NCBI GenBank assembly: GCA_020848905.1
Contig: JADLHG010000033.1
Span: forward strand, 1-64,000
Source: Deltaproteobacteria bacterium
GTDB taxonomy: Bacteria; Myxococcota_A; Polyangia; GCA-2747355; JADLHG01
Direction: 5' to 3'
DNA length: 64,000 nucleotides
Numbering within the stretch: position 1 is the first letter of the stretch; every line of letters starts with the position of its first letter. Under the pieces are notes generated by a model, which saw only the letters and a list, made by a program, of their open reading frames with translations, had not been told where the DNA came from and searched no databases. A program made the position numbers and the translations under genes. Positions 1 to 7,900 of this stretch are shown here, piece by piece.

Positions 1-94
1 CACCCCGCTCGCAACATCGCTGACCTCTTGCCTCATCGCTGGAACCCGCTCCCCGCCCGCCGCTGATCCGCTCCGCCGCAGCCGCCCGCCCGCT

Positions 95-640
95 TCACGC
101 GCCGCAGGTCCATTCCCGGACGGTTACGTTGCGGTTGTCGCCGTTGAAGTGGATCGTGCGCAGCTCGAAGAGCCCGGCCGCCTCGAGCGCGCGCACCGCC
201 TGCTTCATGGCGGGGACCTTCAGCTCGTCGAAGAGGGAGTAGTAGCCGGACCGACCCCAGAGGCTCTCGAAGTCATATAGGCCGATCTTGTTCTCCGGCC
301 GGGTGAAGGTCTTCTTCAGCCACCGCGCCAGGGCGTTCGGGGCCTCGGACACCGCCTTGGTCCAGCGCTTGTTTTCCTGGGCCTGGCGCTCGTGCCGCAC
401 CGCCAGCTCGTCCGCCATCGTCAGAAAGACGGCGCGGCCGGTGATCTGCTCGCAGAGCCCGAGCCCCTGCCCGTGGAAGTTCTTGTCCAGCGCGACGCGG
501 CACACCTGCTGGTAGCGTTGCTCGGAGAGCGCCTTCTGGCGCTGCAGCACCCGGGCTTGCGGGGAGCTGGCCTTGGCCCAGCCCATCGAGGGCAGGGCGA
601 GCAACGCGAGGGCGGCCAGAATGGTCCTTCGATCACGCAT
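95..640 (-). CDS. Exported protein of unknown function
   Basis: A 181-residue protein with an N-terminal signal peptide (MRDRRTILAALALLALPSMG, then WAKA). I chose the ATG at 640 because a strong Shine-Dalgarno (AAGGAGGAAAG) lies just upstream; the frame stays open further upstream but would put a long basic tail before the signal peptide. The mature part is mixed alpha/beta, has a Glu/Arg/Lys-rich middle and three cysteines (CRVALDKNF, LCEQIT, and the C-terminal EWTCGA). No family recognised. It is a stand-alone gene on the minus strand, with 335 bases separating it from the next gene in the same direction. Export is well supported by the signal peptide; its role is unknown. Confidence 0.6.
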   Translation of the reverse strand: MRDRRTILAALALLALPSMGWAKASSPQARVLQRQKALSEQRYQQVCRVALDKNFHGQGLGLCEQITGRAVFLTMADELAVRHERQAQENKRWTKAVSEAPNALARWLKKTFTRPENKIGLYDFESLWGRSGYYSLFDELKVPAMKQAVRALEAAGLFELRTIHFNGDNRNVTVREWTCGA

Positions 641-975
641 GGTCCTTTCCTCCTTCGAGGCAGCGCGCCTGAAGGTGCCGCGTGGCCCGGCGAGGGAAGT
701 CCCCTGCCAGGCCGCGCTCGTCGGAGGCGGTGCCCTAGATCCGTTGGTCCGTGATGCGGTTCGTGCCCCGGTGAAAACCAAGCGAAGTGCCAGACGCCCG
801 ACTCTGGCGCCGCAAACGATGTCGGCACGTTGCCGGGGAGCGGGGCCGGGCCTGCAGGGACACCACGGTGGATGCGGTGGTCAGTGACCCGCGTCGCGCA
901 CCTGGCCGCTCGTGCCACCTCCGAGGGGCGAACGCTACGTCGCGGGGCGGGCCGTGGTGAACCCGCTCGTCCCGG
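641..975. other. Intergenic region, no recognisable element
   Basis: These 335 bases lie between the start of the small exported protein and the stop of the next minus-strand lipoprotein gene. They must hold the promoter of the former, but no convincing -35/-10 pair, hairpin with T-run, repeat or small gene with a good ribosome binding site could be seen. Confidence 0.5.
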
Positions 976-2337
976 TCAGTGGCTGGGCGGTGGCGGACAG
1001 TCGGTCGGCAGGCCTTCGACCCAGGCCATGCCCGCCCCCTTCGTCTCGCTGTTCTGGGCCCAGGTGCTCGGGTCGGAGTCCACGAAGGTATAGGTTCCCT
1101 TGGGCAGCACCATCGAGGGGTAACAGTTCCAGTAGGCGTTGACCACACCGCCTTGCCCCGGCGTTCCCGAGGCTTGCCACGGTCCGTAGGTCGTGCCGTC
1201 GCTGCTCTTGAGGGCCACGGTGCCCGGCGTCTTTCCGGCGCCGCCGTTCCAGTGGTAGGTCACCACCCGCGAGATGAAGTAGCAGCGATCTGTCGTGAAG
1301 ACCGTCGGCGTGGTGGGCTGGTTGTACACGCCGCCGACGTTGCCGTTGTCGAAGACATGCTCGGCGGCGGTGGCCTTCGGCGTGCAATCGCAGGGGCCTG
1401 CTACCGCGCCGGGCAGGCTGCCGTAGGAGAGGTCCTTGGTCTTGGGAGCGCTATGCGTCCACGGCTGATCCAGGATCTGGTCGGGGACGATGATGTGAAC
1501 GGGCTTGCCGGGCAGCTTGGTGGGCGTCCCGCTCTCCTGCGACTCGACGCAGAGCGTGTACTTCCCCTGCGGCAGGTACCAGTTGATGCTGCTCGACCAG
1601 CCGGTGGTTCCGCTCGGTGCGGCTGCCACGGGGGTCGAGGGAAAGTCGGACTCCTGGCCCTTGAACGTGAGCTCGCGGGCGGTGACGCAAACGTTGATCC
1701 AGTGGTCGCTCGTCGTGTTCGTGATCTTGAACGCCCCGGACGCATCGGCTGACGGGTTTGCGCGCGTTGTGCCGAACCAGGTGGAGAAGCCGTAGGTCTG
1801 CACGATAGCGAGCTTGGTCGCCGGGTCGTAGCGCGCGCTGTAGCGTTCGAGCTTCTTGGTCGAGGGGTTCACGCGATATACGCGCACCTCGTCGGGCTTC
1901 GGATCGCCCACGATCGGGAGCGTGACCTCGATCGGCCGCGCGAAGGTGAAATGGCCCGGCGAGAGAGTATAGGTGTCCGACGCAACGGTCTCGCCCGTGG
2001 GTGCCGCGACGCCACCCTTGCTTCGGGCGAGGGAGAACTCGATCGCCGCGCCGCCCTGCGGACCTACCGGAATTCCCCAGAGCGGGATGGCGATCTTGGC
2101 GCCGTTGGGCAGAGAGAGCTCGCCCGACATGTTGCTCGACAGCGCCTTGGTCACCTTCTCCAAGGTCGGCTCGGAGCCGTCCGCCGAGACGGAGCCGTCC
2201 CCCGAGACGGAGCGGTCGGCCGAGACGGAGCCGTCCGCTGCAGGCGGCTGGAGGGGATCGGTCTTGCTGCAGCCAGCCAGGCCCGAGAGCCCCAGTAGAA
2301 AGCAGGTTAGAAGTCGCGCGAAGATGCTGACGTGCAT
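976..2337 (-). CDS. Secreted lipoprotein with Asp/Gly/Ser repeat linker, unknown function
   Basis: A 453-residue predicted lipoprotein: hydrophobic leader with lipobox LAGC around residue 23, then a linker of DGSVSAD-type hexapeptide repeats (about residues 33-56), then a globular domain. The ATG at 2337 follows GAGAGGACC. The first part of the globular region (about residues 60-200) resembles surface-domain beta-sandwich material: it holds an amphipathic start, then TGETVAS and a 'G.STWFG' strand common in myxobacterial lipoproteins. The C-terminal part has four or more cysteines (CDCTPKA, DRCYFIS, YWNCYPS, TDCPPP), suggesting disulfides outside the inner membrane. No catalytic motif recognised. 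Probably an outer-surface protein; function not assignable. Confidence 0.65.
   Translation of the reverse strand: MHVSIFARLLTCFLLGLSGLAGCSKTDPLQPPAADGSVSADRSVSGDGSVSADGSEPTLEKVTKALSSNMSGELSLPNGAKIAIPLWGIPVGPQGGAAIEFSLARSKGGVAAPTGETVASDTYTLSPGHFTFARPIEVTLPIVGDPKPDEVRVYRVNPSTKKLERYSARYDPATKLAIVQTYGFSTWFGTTRANPSADASGAFKITNTTSDHWINVCVTARELTFKGQESDFPSTPVAAAPSGTTGWSSSINWYLPQGKYTLCVESQESGTPTKLPGKPVHIIVPDQILDQPWTHSAPKTKDLSYGSLPGAVAGPCDCTPKATAAEHVFDNGNVGGVYNQPTTPTVFTTDRCYFISRVVTYHWNGGAGKTPGTVALKSSDGTTYGPWQASGTPGQGGVVNAYWNCYPSMVLPKGTYTFVDSDPSTWAQNSETKGAGMAWVEGLPTDCPPPPSH
2172..2240 (-). repeat. 18-bp tandem repeat coding the lipoprotein linker
   Basis: About 3.8 copies of an 18-base unit (CGGAGCCGTCCGCCGAGA and close variants) inside the lipoprotein gene at 976-2337. 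On the coding strand it gives the hexapeptide series SVSADG / SVSGDG, a flexible acidic linker just behind the lipobox. The unit length is a multiple of three, so copy-number change would lengthen or shorten the linker without frameshift. Confidence 0.8.
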
Positions 2338-2513
2338 GGCCTGGTCCTCTCGTCGACGCCGTGTGAGCGTGCACCCCGAGGGACCGGCGTCTGGTCCGCG
2401 TCACGAAATGGGGAGCTGATGAGTGACGCAACGGATGATGCCAGAAGGACGCGGCCGGGTCGATGAATCGCATGCGTCCGGCGAGGCCCGGGCGAGCCTG
2501 CAGCCGTGTCGGT

Positions 2514-3761
2514 CTACGGAAAGCCGACGAAGAGGTCGGCCGAGTCGAGCGCGTAGGTCGTCTCCTTGTCGTCGCGCTTGGCGGTGACGGAGACGGGGAC
2601 ACCGTCCTGCATCGCCAGTACGAGCTGGATGCGCTCCCGCGGGGCGAGCGCGGCAGGGTCCTTGCCGTCGAAGGAGACGAGCTGGTCGCCCACCTTCAGG
2701 CCGGCCTTCTCCGCCGGACTGCCGGCGATGAGGCGCGTGATCTTCACCGGCCCGCTCGCGTTGATGGACAGGCTCAGCCCGTAGCCGAACAGGCTCGGCT
2801 TCTCGGTCATCGCGTCGCCGGCCAGCGGGTCCAGCCGGAGGCGGTCGTGCGGGTAGTCGATGGTCACGAGGAAGTGCTTGAGGAAGGGGTAGGGCAGGAC
2901 ACCGAGGGTGCGCCCCGTCGGGGCCGGCGGGAGCATCTTGTCCGGCTGCGCGTACATGGCCAGCCGCTTGACGGCGAGCGAGCCGAGGGTGATGTCGCCG
3001 ACGACGGTGTAGCCGGCCCAGAACGTGCCGAAGGACATGGGGAGCTCGAGTCCCTCCACGACGGGGTTCTTCAGCCCCGACTCCGCCAGCACGTCCTTCG
3101 AGATCCCGCCCGCACTGGCGCCCGTATCGAGGAGGAGCTGGCCGGCCAGGCCCTGCACGCTTCCCGCCACGTAGAGGTAGCCGGACTCGCGCGTCAGCGG
3201 GAGGGTCACCGGCTTCTTGGCCACGTGGGCGCAGGCCAGGAGCGCCGCCTCGTCCACCTGCGGGTCGATGCGGAGCAGGTTGCGCTTGTAGTCGATGGTC
3301 AGCGACTTGCCCTCGAGAAGGTCGTTGCCGAGGATGCCCTGGATGCTCGAGCCGAGGCCGAAGTTCACCGAGTAGACCTTCGCGGGCCCGAGTGTCACGC
3401 CTTGGCCCAGCTCGACGCTCTTCAGCTCGAAGGTGGCCCCGTCGGGGAGCCCCGTGACCTTCGTGGAGAGCACGGTGCTCGGCGCGCCCGAGTCGAAGAA
3501 GACCGAGTAGGGGCCGGCGCCGTTGATCTTCACGGACACGACGACCTTTCCGGTGGCATCGCTGAACGGGATGCCGCCGGGGCACGCGGAGGCGCCGTCG
3601 GTCGAGAGCCGTTGATCGGCGCGCGGGGCCTGGGCCGCGCTGTCGCCCACGGCCGCACCGCCGGCGTCGGGCGAGGCCGGCGTGGGGGAGCTGCCGCAGG
3701 CGAGCGGGAGCGTTCCGAGGAAGAGGAGAAGAGCGAGACGACGCGAGGAGACGTTCTTCAT
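2514..3761 (-). CDS. Lipoprotein with two retropepsin-like aspartic protease motifs and a PDZ domain
   Basis: A 415-residue lipoprotein (lipobox LPLAC, Cys22; Asp/Ala/Gly linker to about residue 55). Two retropepsin-like half domains follow: the first with FFDSGAPS (Asp90), the second with LLLDTGAS (Asp212), each followed by an ILGNDLL / LGVLPYPF-type flap segment typical of bacterial retropepsins. Residues about 325-400 form a PDZ domain (ITRLIAGSPAEKAGLKVGD). Both catalytic Asp motifs are intact, so one chain could form a pepsin-like pair without dimerising. The ATG at 3761 starts right at the signal peptide; its ribosome site is weak. Likely a membrane-anchored periplasmic or surface peptidase. 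Substrate unknown. Confidence 0.8.
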   Translation of the reverse strand: MKNVSSRRLALLLFLGTLPLACGSSPTPASPDAGGAAVGDSAAQAPRADQRLSTDGASACPGGIPFSDATGKVVVSVKINGAGPYSVFFDSGAPSTVLSTKVTGLPDGATFELKSVELGQGVTLGPAKVYSVNFGLGSSIQGILGNDLLEGKSLTIDYKRNLLRIDPQVDEAALLACAHVAKKPVTLPLTRESGYLYVAGSVQGLAGQLLLDTGASAGGISKDVLAESGLKNPVVEGLELPMSFGTFWAGYTVVGDITLGSLAVKRLAMYAQPDKMLPPAPTGRTLGVLPYPFLKHFLVTIDYPHDRLRLDPLAGDAMTEKPSLFGYGLSLSINASGPVKITRLIAGSPAEKAGLKVGDQLVSFDGKDPAALAPRERIQLVLAMQDGVPVSVTAKRDDKETTYALDSADLFVGFP

Positions 3762-3913
3762 GGGGACCTGCCTGGATCGGGGGAGCGCGTGGCTCCGTTC
3801 CTGCCGCGAAGGCGTTCGGGCCTTCAGGGGTAGTGCCGCGAGCCGGGCCGCTGATGCAGAGTTTTTTTCGACCGCGCGGACTGGCTCGCCCAGGGCCTGG
3901 AAATCTCGGGACT

Positions 3914-4861
3914 TCAGCGGTCCAGAAAAAACTGGAGGGTGATCTCGAAGTGGCTGGTGATGAGGCGCAGGATGCTCTCGCACTCCTCGTCCCCCACCCG
4001 CAGGCGCTGCATGAGGGTCTCGCGCGTCTGCGCCAGGAGTGTGTCGCGGGCCTTGGTCAACCACCGCGCCACGGTGGTCTGGTGCACGCGATAGAGCTCT
4101 CCGAGCTGATAGGTCGTGAGCCCGTCCAGGTAGTGCTGCTGCAGGACGACCAGCTCGCGCGGCGGGAGCGACGCGAGCGCCTCGGCGAAGGCTTCCTTGA
4201 ACTCGGAGCGATAGAAGCGCTTCAGCAGGCCGAGCTCCGGATCCTCCTCGGGGAGCGGGAGGGCCTGGAGCACCTCCTCCTCGACCGGGATCTCCCGCTG
4301 GCCTCGGCGCAGCAGCTTCAGCGCGGTCCGGATCGCGATCACGCGCACCCACGCCCCGAGCGAGCCCCGCCCGGAGTAGCTGGCGACGAGCGGGCGCTCC
4401 TCGCCGTGCGCGACGAAGAGCTGCTCGCGGAGCGCCTGCGTCGCCTCCTCGATCGCCGCGTCGGAGAGCGCCAGCCGGCGGAGGGGCGGGCCGAGTCCGG
4501 TCAGGAAGCGCGCCTCCAAGGAGGCGATGGCCTGGCTGTCTCCCTGCGCGCAGGCGCACGCGAGGTAGAGCTCCTCGAGGCGTGACGGGTCGAGGGCCTC
4601 CTCGGCCAGGGTTCCGTCGTCGATGCGCTCGGCCAGGTAGGGGAGAAAGCGGTCGGGTTCCACGGAGAAGGTGGTCCACGCGGCGCGGCAGGCGGCGAGG
4701 CCCTGCGTCAGCCGCGCCTCGAGGGCTGGCGTGGCCTCGAACTGCTCGCGAAGCGGCGGGCGCAGCGCGGCCAGAAAGAGGCTGGCGTGCGAGATGCCGG
4801 CTGGCGTGGTCTCTGCGGTGGACAGGGGCGATCCTCGGCCTCGAACGCTCGAGGCATGCAT
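3914..4861 (-). CDS. RNA polymerase sigma factor, ECF-like, paired with divergent kinase/anti-sigma gene
   Basis: A 315-residue sigma-70 family protein. Region 2 features lie around residues 110-195 (ASYSGRGSLGAWVRVIAI, RTALKLLRR). Region 4 lies about 235-285 (LASLPPRELVVLQQHY, then a helix-turn-helix GELYRVHQTTVARWL). The N-terminal ~100 residues are an extra leucine/alanine-rich segment found in sigma factors of this myxobacterial type. It is transcribed divergently from the kinase at 4921, whose N-terminus is an anti-sigma zinc finger; the 59-base gap must hold both promoters. No strong ribosome site precedes the ATG at 4861. Family assignment is strong; control by the neighbouring kinase is inference from gene order and domain content. 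Confidence 0.85.
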   Translation of the reverse strand: MHASSVRGRGSPLSTAETTPAGISHASLFLAALRPPLREQFEATPALEARLTQGLAACRAAWTTFSVEPDRFLPYLAERIDDGTLAEEALDPSRLEELYLACACAQGDSQAIASLEARFLTGLGPPLRRLALSDAAIEEATQALREQLFVAHGEERPLVASYSGRGSLGAWVRVIAIRTALKLLRRGQREIPVEEEVLQALPLPEEDPELGLLKRFYRSEFKEAFAEALASLPPRELVVLQQHYLDGLTTYQLGELYRVHQTTVARWLTKARDTLLAQTRETLMQRLRVGDEECESILRLITSHFEITLQFFLDR

Positions 4862-4920
4862 CGTAGAATCGTTCGCCCCCCTTGGGCACTTGGTTTTTCC
4901 GCAGCCGACCGCGAGGCCCT

Positions 4921-7900
4921 TTGCGTTGCCTGGACGAATATCGCCTCGTGGACCTTCTCGACGGGCGGCTCTCGGCCGAGGTCACCGAGGAGGTCGAGCG
5001 CCACATCTCTCGCTGCCCCGAGTGCCGGCGGCTGCTCTCGGCGCTGACCAAGGCCACCATCGCCGATTCGAAGGCGCCGTCCCCGCCCGGCCCACGGAGC
5101 GCTGGCTCGGCAGAGGGCCCCGATGCGACGCCGGTTGCCGACCGCGCCACGGCCTTCGCCCCCGGGACCACGGTGGATGGGTTTCTCGTCCTGCGCTGGA
5201 TCGGCGCGGGCGGCATGGGCGAGGTCTACCTCGCCCGGGACCTGAAGCTCGGACGCAAGGTCGCGCTCAAGCTCATCCGGCCGGCTCGTCTCGGCTCTCC
5301 GGCGGTGGTCGAGCGCTTCCTCTCCGAGGCGCGCTTGACGGCCACGTTCAGTCACCCCCACATCGTGACGCTCTACTCTCTCGGCGAGCACGAAGGACAG
5401 CCCTACGCGGCGCTCGAGTACGTCGAGGGGGACACGCTGCAGCAGCGGCTCGGCGAGGAGCGGCTGGGCCCGGCGCAGTGCGTGCGCATCGGGCTGGCCA
5501 TCGCGGAGGCGCTGGCCGAGGCGCACCGGCACGGGATCCTGCATCGCGATCTGAAGCCGGCGAACATCATGCTGGCCAAGGACGGTCGGCTGCGCGTGCT
5601 GGACTTCGGGCTGGCCAAGGCGCTGCAGGAGGCCTCCGCGGCCGTTCCCGACACCGCGCTCTTCGGCTCTCCGCTCTACATGGCCCCCGAGCAGTGGCGC
5701 GTCGAACGGTGCACGACGGCGACGGACCTCTGGGCCTGGGGCGTGATCTTTTACCGCATGCTCGAGGGGCGTCTGCCCTACCAGGCGACCTCGCTCTCGG
5801 GTCAGCGCGAGCTCGTGCTCGGCGGCGGGCGCCCACCCCTCGGCAGCGGCGAGACCGTGCCCCCGGACGTTCTAGAACGGATGTTCCAATGCCTCAGCAC
5901 GGAGCCCAGCGCCCGGCCCTCCGCCGAGGAGGTGGTGGAGACGCTGAAACGCGCGGCCCTCGGCCGGCGAGCCAGCACCCCCGCGGCGCCGAGCCCCTTC
6001 CGCGGGCTCTTGCCCTTCGCGGAGCGGCACGCGGCCAGCTTCTTCGGGCGCGAGCGGGAGGTGGCGGCCCTGCTCGAGCGCCTGCGCGACGAGCCTCTGC
6101 TGACCATCGCGGGGCCCTCCGGGGCCGGCAAGAGCTCCTTCGTGCAGGCTGGCCTCATCCCGGGGTTGCGCGAGAGCGGTCGGTGGACGGTGCTCGGCCT
6201 TCGCCCCGGCCGCGAGCCGTTTCTCGCGCTCGCCGAGCGGCTGGTCCACGGCGAGAGCTCGGGGGGCGGCTCGGGCTCGAGCCCCGAGGAGGCGCGGCAG
6301 CTCGCCGAGGAGCTGCGGGAGACGCCGTCGGCGCTCGGGCTCTGGCTCCAGCGGCTCGCCCTGCGGGAGGGAAGCCGCGTGGTGCTCTTCGTCGACCAGC
6401 TCGAGGAGCTCTTCACCCAGGGGGCCGACGAAGTGGTGCGCCGGAGCTTCGTGCAGGCCCTCTTGACGGCGGCCGACGATCCGGCAGCGCCGGTGCGCGT
6501 GCTGCTCACGATTCGCGACGACTTCCTCTACCGCCTGGTGGAGAGCTCCGAGAGCGCGGAGGCCCTCGAGCGGGTGACCTTCCTTCGGCTGCCCGACGAG
6601 AGCGCGCTGCGGGAGCTCCTCGTGCGGCCGCTCGAGGTGCATGGCTACCGCTTCGAGGACCCGGAGCTCGCAAACGAGATGGTGGCGGACGTGCGGGGCG
6701 AGTCGGCCTGCCTGCCGCTCCTGCAGTTTGCGGCGCAGGCGCTGTGGGAGGAGCGGGACGAGGAGCGGAGGCTCCTTCTGCGCGAGCGCTATCGCGAGCT
6801 CGGGGGCGTGGTCGGCGCTCTCGCGCATCACGCCGACAGCGTGCTGAGCGGCCTGTCGGCGGGCGAGGTCGGGCTGGCCCGGGAGCTCCTGCTGCGTCTG
6901 GTGAGCGCTGAGGGGACGCGGCGGGTCCTTCCGCAGGACGAGGTGCTTGAGGGGCTCGCGGAGGGAGCGAGCGAGGTCCTGCGTCGCCTGGTCCAGGCGC
7001 GGCTGCTGACGGTGCGCAAGGCCCCGGCGAGCGATCCGGGCCGGGCGGAGCTCGAGCTGGTGCACGAGGCGCTGATCCGGGTCTGGACCCGCCTCGCGCG
7101 CTGGGTGGAGGAGAGCCGCGAGGGCTTCGCGCTGCTCGCGGAGCTCCGTCAGGCGGCGGAGCTCTGGGAGAGGCGAGGGCGGCGCGACGAGGAGGTCTGG
7201 CAGGGGCAAGCCATCCAGGACGCGCTGCGGGCGGTCGAGCGACGCCCCGCGCCCGTTTCGAGCCAGGTCTCTCGCTTCCTCGAGGCCGGGTTGAAGAAGG
7301 CGCGCGCACGGCGGCGGCGACGGCGGGCCGCGTCGGTCGCGGCCGGGGGGCTGCTCCTCGTCGTGGCCCTCGCCTCGCTGACGGTGGCCTGGGCGCTCCA
7401 TCGGGCCAGGCGCACCGCCGAGGAGGAGCGGCGGCTCGCGGTGGAGCAGCGGAGCTCGGCGCGTCATCGCCTCGCCGAGGCGCTGCAGAGGAGCGCGACC
7501 CTGGCGCTCTTGCGTGGAGCTCCGCTCGAGGCGCGCGTCAAGCTACGAAGCTCCCTCGAGCTCGAGGACGCGATGCCGAGTCGCGCCCTCCTGCGGCAGC
7601 TCGACGCGGAGCCGCTGCTCTGGAAGCAGGAGGTCGGCTCCGTGGCCCACGACCTGGCCTTCTCCCCCGACGGACGGCGGCTGGCCGTCGCCACCCACGG
7701 CAAAACGATCCAGCTCTTCGAGGTGGAGACGGGCGCGGGGCGCGTCTTGCGCGGACACGCGGACCAGGTGCTGAGTCTGGCCTTCTCCCGCGACGGAAGG
7801 CTTCTCGCCTCGGGGAGCTGGTCGGGAGAGGTGCGCCTCTGGGAGCTGGCGAGCGGTCAGGCGAAGCTCCTCGTCGGGCATCAGGGGGCGGTATTCGGCG

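Noticed and set aside
4882-4920. TTG at 4882 as start of the kinase gene
   Set aside because: It is in frame but has no ribosome site and leaves only 20 bases for two promoters; TTG 4921 is better placed. The choice is not certain.
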